A stretch of DNA of 64,000 nt, taken from the NCBI GenBank assembly GCA_958298945.1, contig OY282610.1, positions 33,735,667-33,799,666 on the forward strand, in the 5' to 3' direction. The DNA comes from Atherix ibis. Lineage: Eukaryota; Arthropoda; Insecta; Diptera; Athericidae. Below the pieces are notes generated by a model, which saw only the letters and a list, made by a program, of their open reading frames with translations, was not told where the DNA came from and did no database searches. Each line of letters begins with the position of its first letter. The first letter of the stretch is position 1. The translations under genes were made by a program, and so were the position numbers. Below are positions 37,541 through 47,559 of the stretch, piece after piece.

Positions 37541-38136
37541 CTAGTTGGTGGTAGAAGGCTTCCTTTTGTTGGCGTCATCATCTACTTCGGTTGGGGCATA
37601 GCACTGCACGATGTGATGTTTCGGAACTTCGAGTGGAACCTGGCTGTCAGAAGGCGGTCGGAGACCGTTTTGTACCCCATGAGAGATCTCTTTTTTTGCG
37701 TTGGCCGATAGGATCAATCCGACTCCACAATGGTGGCCGCTGTCGTTTCCGCTGTAGATGAAGTGTTCGTTTACCCGTCTGCGTTGTGAGGGCTCCCTTG
37801 ATGTTTCCACCTTGTCTCGGAGATTCCCAGGATATCGAGGTGGTAAGCGTTTTTTTTTTTTTTTTGGGGAGAATCCAGTCGAGAAGTTTTTGGGAGAGAG
37901 TCCCGCACGTTCCAGGTACCTATTCGGGCTGTTCGATGAAAACCAGATGAGTTTTTTGCCTGAGGCGTACCGTAGTCCGGTTGATTCTTCTTGTGCTGTT
38001 TCTTGATAGGTGGTTTTTTTATAGCTTGCGGCTTATCAGGCCAGCGAAGTAACCTCCAGTGACGTTGGGGGACCCTACGGACTACATATAAGGCTTGTAG
38101 TCGGCCTGTCACCCCGGCACCATGCCGAGATGGCAA
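37541..38136 (-). pseudogene. RTE-like LINE, N-terminal endonuclease fragment
   Basis: The minus strand reads RIGTWNVRDSL near 37975, then LDILGISETRWK near 37840, and after a frameshift HFIYSGNDSGHHCGVGLIL and VQCYAPTEVDDD near 37590. These are the first conserved blocks of the apurinic-type endonuclease in RTE-clade retrotransposons (GTWNVRTL, DILGISETRW, HGVGFIL, YAPT). The protein stops about 200 residues in. The rest of the endonuclease and all of the RT are missing, so the fragment is truncated on its 3' side, which is unusual for LINEs that normally lose their 5' side. A 5S-rRNA-like sequence lies 50 bp upstream on the same strand. Confidence 0.85.
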
Positions 38137-38145
38137 TCGAACCCG
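38133..38145 (-). promoter_or_regulatory. Pol III B-box-like motif
   Basis: The minus strand reads GGGTTCGATTGCC, close to the B-box consensus GGTTCGANTCC. It overlaps the first codons of the RTE-like ORF and is about 40 bp downstream of the 5S-like sequence. No tRNA cloverleaf could be built around it by eye, so function is unproven. Confidence 0.4.
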
Positions 38146-38185
38146 CTACCTACCGAGTGTGAGTCGGTCGACACACACACGGTAA

Positions 38186-38293
38186 AACCTGCGGCACGCG
38201 GTGTTCCCAAGCGGTTATCCATCCAAGTACTAACCACGCCCAGTCCTGCTTAACTTCGGTGATCGGACGAGAACCGGTGGATCCAGGACGGCA
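38186..38293 (-). pseudogene. 5S rRNA-like sequence
   Basis: The minus strand contains GGTTCTCGTCCGATCACCGA, AGTTAAGCAGGACTGGGCGT, GGTTAGTACTTGGATGGATA and ACCGCTTGGGAACACCGCGT in the order and spacing of a eukaryotic 5S rRNA gene. This includes the internal control region (A-box near 38240, intermediate element, C-box near 38200) and ends near a short T run. The first about 25 bases match 5S poorly, and several loop positions differ from fly 5S. It could be a 5S pseudogene or a 5S-derived head of a retroelement. The same-strand RTE endonuclease ORF directly downstream favours the latter but does not prove it. Confidence 0.85.
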
Positions 38294-39848
38294 CAAGATG
38301 TGAACTTAGGCAATTCATTTTCTGTTGTATTTTCTAAAGGCTTTATATATTTTATTTTTTTTTTGAAAATCAAAATAAAACGAGAATTTGGAAAGAAAAA
38401 TAATAATTTAAAATATTATGCAACTTTGTAATAATTTTACAATCCAATGTACTATTTCCTCTCACTCAGCATTACTTACTCTCTGATCTTTCATAAAATC
38501 TGAGCGCTAAACGGAAACTTGCAATGAGCTTAAGTTTCTGCAGGCAAAATTTGTCTTCTGAAACTCGGAAATTTGCCTCGATTCTAATATACACTGAGTA
38601 GTTATCTGTGCTATTAGGGTATAAATTTTGCCACCCCAATTTGGGCTGGCAAATTACTCGGAGCGGCAAGTGCTGGCAGCAGGCAGCGCAGGGTGATTGC
38701 TGGTGTATACAATCATGCCGAAAAGTTGTAAAGTGTATTAGAATGAATATTGGTCAAGTCTACCAGAAGGTACACACAACCACACACACACGAATCTGCA
38801 TAAATTTCTGAATTGAAACTATTTAACGCTATTACAGGAAATATTCACTATCCTTTGAAGTTGTTAGTATTCATTCCATCCCCTTGTGATTTTGTACCCT
38901 TTCTGTGGGAACGAATTAGTTTCCAATTTGCATTATTGTCTTTAACTGGTCTTTCGCCATCTTTATATAGTATTATTAAAATTTTGTTTTTCTCGTTTTT
39001 TATTGCATTTTTTCATTTTTTCTCTTATCATCTTATCGCTTTTTCAATTTCTACTAGTACACCACATACACATATATTGTAGTATGGGTTGCGCCTATTC
39101 GCAAACATAAATTACCGACACAAAGAAATAATTCACTTATACATATGCGAGGCTAGCATATTTCCTGAAATTTTGATAGAATAAAGGAAAGTTCACATTT
39201 GTATGCATAAAACCGGCTATACACACATGAAAAAATTCAGTAGAAAAGCTTCTAACATATCCTATTAAATATCATGCGCAACGCACATGCTCCATCCATA
39301 CTAAATGCAGTTTTTCTCTTTTTACTATAATTTAATTTCTATTTGTATGAAGAATAATTTTACAGTTATTGTTGTGGAAGGGCTTAACGAGGGGGGGGGG
39401 GGTAGGTTTTATTTGGCATTTTCATAATTTAAAAACATTCCTTACAGTAAGTATGTATGCACGGATATGATTATATGGTTGGTAGATAGTGTTCATGAAT
39501 ATTTTTATTTTTATAGTATATTTTTCGTGTGTGTATGCGCTCGTTTATTCATGCATACACATATCCATATGAAAAGACACAGATCGCACAATTTTATTAC
39601 TCGTAGTTAAGAATTTTGTTCAAAATTTTCCTACCTCAAATTAAATGTATATGGACAAACAACGCCATCTGTTGTACTTGTTCGAAAAAAAATTCCTAAT
39701 TTCTCCACTTATCCAGTATCCAATTTCCGTACTTTTCGCAGTTTAAACGCATAGCAATTTTTAATTAAAAAAAATTTACAAATACTGCGGAATTTTCATT
39801 AAAAATTCATCAGCAAGTATGTAAATTAATTATTTTTATATACACATA
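38294..39848. other. AT-rich spacer, no gene recognised
   Basis: Contains a moderately complex stretch at 38480-38820 and a G run near 39390. No coding motif or element end was identified. Confidence 0.5.
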
Positions 39849-41280
39849 CAGTGGTGGCCAACCAAATAAGACAGACATGAAAATTTCGTGTTTTTTAGCT
39901 ATAATTTTTGTGTTTTAAGGAAAAACGTTTATTTATTTTTGGTAATATATTATATTAAGTATATTAATTCATTATTGAAAAAAAAAACTTTAACACTTAT
40001 ATTAATATTTAATAAAACTAAATTAAGCTCCGAATCTTCAAAATACCCTGGCCATTCAAATAAGACACCTACAATATTAAAGCTATTAGATTAAAAATAT
40101 TAAGGAAATTGGTAAAATTTTTACCTTTTCTGTTAATATTTTGTTGGAAAACCTTTATTATCTATCACAGCTTTACATCTTCTGCCCATACTTTCAACTA
40201 AAGCTTGGCAACGAGAAGCTGGTATCGATTGCCAAGCTGTCTTTATTCCATCCCAAAGTGCCGCCAGATTTGAAAAGTTTTTGCCTCTTAAATTTTTTTC
40301 CACGTCATTCCATAAGTTTTCAATAGGATTTAAATCCGAACTTTGAGGTGGCCACTCTAAAACCGTTATCCGCCTTTCATTTAGCCAAGCCTTTACTGAC
40401 CGCGCAGTGTGCTTCGGATCGTTATCATGCATGAACCGCCATGTCACTGGTAATGGTTCCATATGATTAATTAATATTTCCTTGTAAATATGCTGGTTCA
40501 TTTTTGAATCAATTTTTACCAGTGGACCGACCCCATGCCATGACATTGCACCCCAAACCATAATGTTCCCGCCACCATGCTTAACAGTCTTCAACGTATA
40601 TTGAGGATTGAAAGCTTGGTTAACGGGTCTCCGCACATACGTTTTCCCATCAGATCGGAACCTATTGAACTTACTTTCATCGCTCCACATTACGTTTTTC
40701 CAAAACGAAAGTGGTTCAAGTAGGTGCGATCTGGCAAAAACTAGGCGTTTCCGCAGGTTGGTCGGTGAAACGCGTGGCTTCTTTTTGGCAATGCATCCAT
40801 GCAAACCAAATTCACATAAACGACGCCAAATTGTCCTGGCGGAAATGCTGGACCCATATGATCCACTCATTTCGTCCTTAATTTCAACTGAGGTTCTAAA
40901 AGGATCGCGCAGTGAAATTCGACGGATCATTCGATCCTCATGGCTTGTCGTTTTTCGTGGTGGATGCTGGCGACAAGAGTCTTTAAATGAACAATTTAAT
41001 TGCACAAGCCTTATAGCATTACGCACCATGCATCTGGAGCAATCTAAATGCCTGGCAATTGCGGAAATTGAAAAATTTTGCTCGTGAAGTCTAAATATTA
41101 TTTTACGCTTTTCAGGCGTACAATGCGCTTGTTTACCCATATAAAATCTAAAAAATTTGTATGCCAAAATAATATTTATTTCTTATATAAACACGTACAA
41201 AAAATTTGAAATACTTACTCGATGTGATTCACTTCAAAATTCAAATACAAATGAGATGTCTTATTTCTACGACCATTCAA
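39849..41280 (-). mobile_element. Tc1-like element with intact transposase; right outer terminus missing
   Basis: The left end begins CAGTGGTGGCCAACCAAATA after TA (39847-39848). A second copy of the core, TGGCCATTCAAATAAGAC, lies about 200 bp further in, the repeat-within-TIR arrangement of IR/DR Tc1-like elements. On the right, GTCTTATTTCTACGACCATT (about 41259-41278) is the matching inner repeat in inverted orientation. No outer CCACCACTG-TA terminus was found in the next 200 bp, where a mariner fragment (41453) now starts. Mobility of this copy is therefore doubtful. Confidence 0.82.
40133..41140 (-). CDS. Tc1-like transposase, intact ORF (335 aa)
   Basis: Cut-and-paste transposase acting in the nucleus on its own terminal repeats. 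I chose the ATG at 41140 (MGKQAHCTPE), which puts the paired helix-turn-helix at the usual N-terminal place; an in-frame ATG 27 bp upstream would add MAYKFFRFY. First HTH about residues 10-45, linker HPPRKT at 59-64 in the position of the GRPR AT-hook-like motif, second HTH about 66-120. Catalytic triad: D154 in MWSDESKF, D239 in FMHDNDPKHTAR, E274 in SSDLNPIENLW, with exactly 34 residues between the last two (DD34E). KHGGGNIMVWG (187-197) is the family glycine block. Length is typical for the family (about 340). No stop or frameshift, in contrast to every other transposase in the window. Confidence 0.95.
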   Translation of the reverse strand: MGKQAHCTPEKRKIIFRLHEQNFSISAIARHLDCSRCMVRNAIRLVQLNCSFKDSCRQHPPRKTTSHEDRMIRRISLRDPFRTSVEIKDEMSGSYGSSISARTIWRRLCEFGLHGCIAKKKPRVSPTNLRKRLVFARSHLLEPLSFWKNVMWSDESKFNRFRSDGKTYVRRPVNQAFNPQYTLKTVKHGGGNIMVWGAMSWHGVGPLVKIDSKMNQHIYKEILINHMEPLPVTWRFMHDNDPKHTARSVKAWLNERRITVLEWPPQSSDLNPIENLWNDVEKNLRGKNFSNLAALWDGIKTAWQSIPASRCQALVESMGRRCKAVIDNKGFPTKY

Positions 41281-41363
41281 TTTGCAATATATTATAGTAT
41301 ATGAGTATAATGAAAATTAACATGAGTAAATGGTAATTTTATAAAAATATTTTTATAGTAAAC

Positions 41364-41395
41364 TGTTATCCAAGTTGTATTTTGGAAAGTAATAC
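41364..41395. repeat. Possible isolated rosa-type terminus
   Basis: GTTATCCAAGTTGTATTTTG followed by GAAAGTAAT resembles the terminal sequence of the rosa-type copies at 46.86, 53.45, 58.29 and 59.2 kb. No coding remnant is attached. Confidence 0.45.
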
Positions 41396-41452
41396 AATAG
41401 TTAAGAAATTATAAGGAAAATTAAGATTTTGATCAAAAATTTTATTTTTGTA

Positions 41453-41587
41453 CGAGGGTCGTTCAATAAGTCCTTAGAAAAAGATGGAAAAAAATTGTTT
41501 TAAAAAAAAAAAAAATTATTTTTCAACATACATCTCCTTTAAGCTCTATACACTTTTCCAACCGTTTTTCCAAAATTTTTATCCCGT
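41453..41587 (-). mobile_element. Mariner fragment, copy D (left terminus only)
   Basis: It begins CGAGGGTCGTTCAATAAGTC after TA, and follows copy B through the region encoding the last residues (LEKRLEKCIELKGDVC), ending abruptly after ATCCCGT at 41587. The remaining about 1150 bp and the opposite TIR are gone. Confidence 0.92.
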
Positions 41588-41899
41588 ATAGTTTTAATTC
41601 CACGATCTTGGAGCCTATCTTGAAATAATACATTATTGGAATTTTTTTTAATTTTTTTTTATGTGCAATTACAATTGTATTGTAATAAACAGATTTACAT
41701 AACATTTTAATTTACAATCTTATGCATCATGATGTGGGAGTAAATACCGGGGAGCGCAGTACAGGACAATTCTCCCACACAAGTGGATTATAAGGGGATA
41801 AACGGGAATGAAATTTTTAATGGCGGGAACTGTACAGGTACTGAACAAAGGGAACATTTAGATCACGATGTATAACGTTGTTATGAATATAAAAGGGGG

Positions 41900-41995
41900 C
41901 ATCACCAATTTTACGGAGGATCTTGGATTTTATAGAATTGGAACATTTCGTTTCCAATTCCATAAAATCCAAGATCCTCCGTAAAATTGTTGATG
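41900..41995. repeat. 44-bp foldback, 8-bp spacer
   Basis: Arms 41900-41943 and 41952-41995 are reverse complements with two mismatches. It sits inside the Jockey-like coding remnant. Confidence 0.95.
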
Positions 41996-42104
41996 ACGGG
42001 GAGTGACGGTAAATGGACAGAAAAGTGCTCACATTACTTTTCACCTTGACAAATAGTGAAAGTAATGTGAGCACTTTTCTGTCCATTTACCCTCACTCCC
42101 CGTC
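41995..42104. repeat. 46-bp foldback, 18-bp spacer, abutting the previous one
   Basis: Arms 41995-42040 and 42059-42104 are reverse complements with one mismatch. Its first base is the last base of the previous foldback. Confidence 0.95.
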
Positions 42105-42335
42105 TGTTACACCAGGATTGAAGGTTGTCGATATGGGATTGTAAATTGTTGGAAGCTATGTCAGGATTTGTATGGGTAGGAAGTATGGCCGTATCATCTG
42201 TACAAGTAGCAATGGTAGTATTAGGATGAGATGGGATGTCATGGGCATAAATATTATATAAAATGGGACCAAAAATACTTTCTTGTGGGACTCCGGTATT
42301 TGCAACTTCCGGAGATGTTGAAGGTAGAGAGATGA

Positions 42336-42400
42336 TGATTTTCCAGAGTAGTCTTTATTGCCTACTCTGGATCATGATTTTCCAGAGTATGCAATAAAGC
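42336..42400. repeat. Complex foldback at the Jockey/rosa junction
   Basis: ATTTTCCAGAGTA occurs in direct orientation at about 42338-42350 and 42377-42389. Between them lies the inverse CTTTATTGCCTACTCTGG, which is complementary both to CCAGAGTAG before it and to GCAATAAAG after it. Confidence 0.9.
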
Positions 42401-42666
42401 CAAAATTTGTCGTTTTGTGTGGCTTATGGTGTCGTCTTTTTTTAAAACTACTTATGGCCAAATTTAAGATCTTTATGTTTAAATTATAAAAGAGGCGAAT
42501 ATCATGTGGTTATAGCGCTGAGTATTAATAGTAACGGCAATTATTTTTGCGGTTATAATGAGTTTTTCATAATGCCTTATGAATTTTTAGATATCTACAT
42601 ACTCGTATATGCTTAATGGCGTATCAAGCAGGCGAGAAATGAGTGAATTTTGCTTAATCTAAAATG
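42385..42666 (-). pseudogene. Rosa-type remnant
   Basis: The region GCAATAAAGCCAAAATTTGT through TGTGGCTTATGGTGTCGTCT aligns with the corresponding minus-strand DD41D segment at 12.8 kb. Further right, GGCGTATCAAGCAGGCGAGA corresponds to the AHFxLxGYVNK region. Heavily decayed, with no catalytic residues left. Confidence 0.65.
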
Positions 42667-42667
42667 T

Positions 42668-43830
42668 CGGATGATTTTTTTCATGTTTTTATTTTTGACA
42701 GATCCCGCGTGACACGTGATGTACAATATGTCAAAGTTAACAGTGCTCAGTTAGCATTGCCATTTCATCATGGAAAGACTTACAGCCGACCAACGCTTAT
42801 AAATTATTGAATTTTATTATATGTGAAAAATGTATTTCGAGCACTTTGACCACTTTATGGTCGTCATAATCGAACTACTGAGCAAGCAATTCAAGCCATC
42901 GTGACAAAATTTCGCAGCAATTTTACGCTATTAGACATCAAACCATCAACCCCTAACATATGCGTAGAGTGCGTATTGCTGGCGTAGCATCCAGTGTTGT
43001 TGAAGACCGCGATTTATCCATCCGTCGCCGTTTACAGCAACTGGGATTGTGTTACTCGACTATGTGAAACATTTTACGCAAGGATCTTGTTCTAAAAGCG
43101 TATTAAATACAGCTCGTGGAAGAACTGAAGCTGAACGACCTTCCAAAGCGGCGATTTTTCGTTGAGTAAGCCTTAGAACAACTAAAATCTGGTTTTTTTT
43201 ACCAAAAAATTGCGTTCAGCGACGAAGCTCATTTCTTGATGGGTGGGTTTATTAATAAGCAAAATTGTCGTATTTGATGTGATGAACAATCACAGGTAAA
43301 ACAAGAAGTGTCATTGCACCCAGAAAAATACATTGTTTGGTGATCGGTCCATATTTCTTTAAAGATGACGTTGAACGCAACGTTACCGTCAATGGCGCCC
43401 GCTATCGCTTGATAATTTTTAACTTTTTTTTTCTTAAAACGCAAGAACTGCATCTGGTCGTAAACAAAGCGATGTTATATACCACACAAGACGAGAAACA
43501 ATAGATATATTAAGCGATGAGTTCGGTAAGCAATTTATCTCACCTCTAGACTATTTTTGATAGGGCAACGTGAAGCCGATAAACCAACGTCACTTGCGGT
43601 CTTGGAATACAACATAACACGTGTTATTACCAAGATATCAATCAAGATATTGAGCCTCTCAGTTTTACACAATTTTGCCATTTTTTAGTTTTTTTTTGTC
43701 GAAATTTAAAAACCAAACACTTAAAAAATCGTCCCTTAAACAGTATATAATAATAAAAAATGGCAAACATTATACTAAAAAAACGTTATCTTAAACGTCA
43801 TATTTGTTTGACAGCTGTCATATAAAAGAG
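42668..43830 (+). mobile_element. Rosa-type (DD41D) element R1, degenerate
   Basis: Plus strand from 42769: MERLTADQRL, an ALRPLYGRHNR-like block, a frame-shifted VRTEENIAAVASS-like block, then DLSIRRRLQQLGLCYSTM near 43010, an AFSDEAHFLMGGFINKQNCR region near 43205 (first Asp), and VIGPYFFKDDVERNVTVNGA near 43340. The C-terminal third is poorly preserved. It begins at GGATGATTTTTTTCATG and has the inverse AAACACTTAAAAAATCGTCC at 43715-43734. The 3' homology with copies R2 and R3 continues to the palindrome GACAGCTGTC near 43810. Several stops, including TGG to TGA near 43065. Confidence 0.82.
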
Positions 43831-43955
43831 GTGTTCTTTTTGAACCACAAAATGGATAGTTATGAAAAGGATTTTCGAAAATCCTCTTCATAAATATGAG
43901 TACAAATAAAGAAATGATTTTCATAAAAAATAACGACAAACATAAAAGAAAGTTG
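43831..43955 (+). repeat. Shared 3' flank of rosa-type copies R1 and R2
   Basis: This stretch, including the palindrome GGATTTTCGAAAATCC, matches the reverse complement of 55075-55170 at roughly 88 percent by eye. Copy R3 lacks it. Confidence 0.8.
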
Positions 43956-44874
43956 ATGATGAAGAAATAATCGTTTTTCTTTAAAAATAGAATTATCCTT
44001 TATGTTAGTATGCGTAATGGGAAATATTGTATAATATAAAAATATCTATGCAAGAGTCTGTAGAGAAATAGTTGTAATCGAATGGCTATCGGGGCCATTA
44101 AAACAAATGACGTGGAAATGGTTTAAATTATATCAGATCGTGGCAATTTTCCCCATTAAGTCATATTATACTCGTTAGGATTTTCATACAAAATATTTAG
44201 GCATAAAGTATTATAGTTATTTTTTTTCCAAAACGAATACTGTTTGTTCATATTATATGTTATTATTATTATTTTTTTAAATTAAGCAACAGGAAAAGAA
44301 AATTTAAAAAAAATGTCGATTTTATATATTTTCATATTTTTTCTTATAAGTAGTTGTGTGCATTTAATTTTACATCGAAAAAAATAGGAACTAAATTTTA
44401 ATAATAAAATAGAAGATTTTCTAACAATAAACTAGAAACTTTTTTTTTAATCAATAATTTTCTAGATAAAAATCAAATTAAAAAAGAAACAAATTCCATA
44501 AGTATTTTCTATAAGTTTTTCTATACAAGAGAAAAGTGCAAAAATCCAATTATTTCATGAGAATAATTTCAGCATGAAAAGAATCTACATTAGTTAAGAT
44601 AATTAGTTGCCTGAGAACGAATCCTTTTATTAGATAGAAATCTTACCTAGAAACATAAATAAAATTTTATCGAATTTGTGCTCCGGAACTTCGAGTTAAA
44701 TAATAGTTATTTTTAATTTCAATTAGTTCAGTTTTTTGCTAAAAATGGTATTATTGGTTTTGGTTGGGAATACATTTTATTAGATAAAAATTAACGTGAA
44801 ACTTTTATATAAATTTTTCATATTGGCAAACGTATTTTTATTGGCAAAAGAAAAATAGAGTGTTGGCTAATATA
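43956..44874. other. AT-rich spacer, nothing recognised
   Basis: Poly-A/T-rich. No coding motif or element end. Confidence 0.5.
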
Positions 44875-46134
44875 CTAGGTGTATAAGCTTAAATCCGCTG
44901 TTTAATCATAGATGGCGTGAGTGAGCGTATTCAGCTACCATGGGCATGCCATACTTTTTTTTTCTAAGTTTGGCATCTGTCAGCATTAATCAGTGCACAT
45001 TGTCGGCAATTTCGTACAGCAGCATACATTTTTCCTTTGGTAATTTTGTGCCAGAAAAAGAGCATATGTGGGAAGCTCTGCTTTTCTGCTTCAATTTGAA
45101 GAAATTGGTAGCCGAATCGTATCAAATACTTATAGAGGCCTATGGTGACTGTGCCTTATCGGAAACAACATGCCGAGATTGGTTTCGTCGGTTCAAAGAC
45201 GGCAATTTTGACTTGTGGGAAAAGATGCGTGAATATCGGCCTAGGAAGGTTGAGGACCATCAAATGCAGACTCTTTTGTACGAAGACGATCCCAAATCGA
45301 AAAAAATGCTCACGGAAGAATTGGGTGTTACTCAACCAGCCATTTCCATGCGTCTGCGTGCCATGGAAAAGATTGAAAAGATCGGAAAATGATTGCCGAA
45401 TGAATGGAGCGACGCCAAAACACATGCGAAATCTTGCCCGCCAGACAAAAAAGAAGGTCGTTCTTGCATCGGATTGTGACAGGCGATGAAAAGTGGATAT
45501 ATTTCGAGAATCCTTAACGCAAGAAATCGTGGGTTGATCCCGGCCAATTATCAACATCTTCCCCAAGACCAAATCGCTTCCGATGGAAGACGATGCTGTG
45601 CGTTTGGTGGGATCAGCAGGATATCGTCTACTATGAGATGTTGAAACATGGTGAAATTGTCAATGCCTACCGCTACCACCTACAACTGATCAAATTGCAC
45701 CGTGCTCTGCGTAAAAAACGGACGGACTATTAACAAAGACATAACAAACTGATTTTCCTCCACGACAACGCACCATCGCATACGTCAAAAATGTTCCGAA
45801 ACTACTTAGAGACACTCAACTAGCAGGTGCTGCCCCACCCCGCTTATTTACCAGACCTGGCACCTTCCGACTACCATCTGTTTTCGTCTATGGGCCACGC
45901 GCTCGCTAAGCAGCACTTTGATTCTTACGGACACGTCCGAAGATGGCTTGATGAGTGGTTTGCCTCGAAAGAGAAGGAATTTTTTTGGCGTGGTATCCAC
46001 AAATTGCCCGAAAGATGGGAAAAATGTGTAGCTAGCGAGGGCAAGTAATTTGAATAAATTTGTTTTTTGCTTTCTATGAAAAAACATGTGTTTTTTTTAC
46101 CAAAAAACAGCGAATTTAAGCTTATATAAATACT
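44875..46134 (+). mobile_element. Mauritiana-type (Mos1-like) mariner, degenerate, about 1260 bp
   Basis: The left end CTAGGTGTATAAGCTTAAAT follows TA at 44873-44874. The right end at about 46108-46134 is its complement with several changes (AATTTAAGCTTATATAAATA). The length is close to Mos1 (1.29 kb). The GC-richer interior and clear motifs suggest moderate age. Confidence 0.9.
45050..46048 (+). pseudogene. Mos1-like transposase pseudogene
   Basis: It begins FVPEKEHMWEALLFCFNLKK without an obvious start ATG at the expected place. LKKLVAESYQILIEAYGDCA and TCRDWFRRFKDGNFDL follow, then EDDPKSKKMLTEELGVTQPA (second helix-turn-helix). At 45390 the Trp of the WVPHEL linker is TGA. After frameshifts come a VTGDEKWI-like block near 45475 (first Asp), LHDNAPSHT-like near 45760, and YLPDLAPSDYHLFSSMGHAL near 45855 with the third Asp. 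The C-terminal frame then stays open to 46048 (LPERWEKCVASEGK). At least one nonsense and two frameshifts. Confidence 0.9.
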
Positions 46135-46854
46135 TGATCCTTTGCAATATTACAAGAAATTAAGTATTTAAATAGTAGATACACTCCAGTATAAATTATT
46201 TCGATTTCGAAGTAGGAGTTTGATTAAAATTTAATTAAAAGCATTTTTATTCGGTAACAGTAGTTTTTCTTTATTTCTTTTTTAGAAATAAGAACTTTTT
46301 TTGTTTAGGAAAAATTGTCAGTAGAAAATATTTTTATTGCGGAAAGCAAGAAAATATTCTAAGTCGAATTGACTATGATCCTTTTTCCAGAGAAAACTTA
46401 GTAAGTAATAATTTTGTATTTTACTATAGAAGTGAAAAATAGTTTGAAGGGAAAATAGAACATATTTTGTTTCTAAAAAGTAGGACTTTGGAACCCTTTT
46501 TATTAATAAATAGTATTTAATTTAACTTATTTTATCGCCGCACAATATCAAATATAATTCTTCAATTAAATTATATTTTTTTAGGTATTACCAATCCGAC
46601 AAGTATTATTTGCTTGAATATCAGATCCACTCCATATTCGTAATAAGGATTTTTCTAAAATGGCAAACAATCAGTTTTCACGTAATTTCTTTTCAATATG
46701 GCACTACCAAAATTGAGTTGATTTATAGCACCTTGGTGATCCGTTAAATCTTAAGAAACTTTCATTCTTGAAACCTTAAATATTGAAAAAAAATTTTATT
46801 CTTATTTATGGAAATTAATCTACACCACAAAGAGTTATTATGGTTAAAATTGAA
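46135..46854. other. AT-rich spacer, nothing recognised
   Basis: No coding motif. The short stretch 46670-46790 resembles sequence at about 59290-59360 (a block containing GGCACTACCAAAATTGAGT), suggesting an old shared repeat. Confidence 0.45.
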
Positions 46855-47480
46855 GGTTATCCAATTTGTGGCTTGGAAAATAAAGTTAAATAAAATATAA
46901 TTCAATTATCAACATTAGCTATAATTTTATTTTATTATTTTATTTATAACTTGCCATTATTTATGAAATTTAAATAATTTTTTAACAAAAACTGCTTGCT
47001 AGACTCGATCTTTTTGCGGTAATTATTTTGAGACCAACTGACATCAGCAAAACTTAAAATTACATCTTCTAGGAACTGTTGTATTTGCACAATAAAGTTA
47101 AAATTTGTCATTTTTTGTAGCTCATAACATTATTTTATTAAAATCATATCTGATACAGAATACATGCATTAAGTTTAAATAAAAAAAAATTGTTTTCATA
47201 CGTTAATAAGAATTGCCAATAAGTTTATGTCCTTCTTCATTTTCAAAGAAATGCGAGCCAATGATTACCTTCTTCCAAAATTCATACCAGACAGAGAAGA
47301 TAAAAATAATTTTTCTGCACTTCTTTGTAGATTATCAGAGCCTTATGTGTGGTGATTTTGCTTATTGACGTATCCATCGAAAAGGATATAAACCTCATTG
47401 CTGAAGAAATTTTTTATTCGAAAATGTGCGAATTGTGGCTACGGCATAATAGAGCACGTTTTTAGAAAGGTTTCTGTAAT
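46855..47480 (-). pseudogene. Rosa-type remnant X2 with one terminus
   Basis: The left edge GGTTATCCAATTTGTGGCTT matches the ends of the copies at 53.45 and 59.2 kb. Minus strand: a DVSWSQNNYRKK-type remnant of DVNWPPRSCD near 47030, the CAATAAAGTTAAAATTTGTC block near 47090, and an AYFxFDGYVNKQNHHT-like region near 47370. No continuous frame. Confidence 0.7.
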
Positions 47481-47559
47481 TTAAATGTTTAAAATTAAAA
47501 TGGTAAACTTAGAAATGACAGAGTTTTACTTTTTAAACTAAAAAATAAATAACTTAAAT

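Larger units (their letters stand above)
41700..42340 (-). pseudogene. Jockey-like LINE reverse transcriptase fragment with two foldbacks
   Basis: The minus strand reads NTGVPQESIFGPILYNIYA near 42270 (compare GVPQGSVLGPxLYNIY), ATCTDDTAILPTHTN near 42190 (the catalytic YADD/FADD box, with Cys for the aromatic residue and Thr for Ala), LQSWC and a GQKSAHITFT block near 42080. After two foldbacks comes KILRKIGDAPFYIHNNVIHR near 41890, the C-terminal Jockey signature. The segment between is missing and replaced by the foldbacks. Confidence 0.85.

Noticed and set aside
38133..38200. tRNA gene around the B-box-like motif
   Set aside because: No acceptor stem, anticodon arm or A-box at the right spacing could be paired by eye.
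40608..41087. 159-codon plus-strand ORF
   Set aside because: Antisense shadow of the intact Tc1-like transposase.
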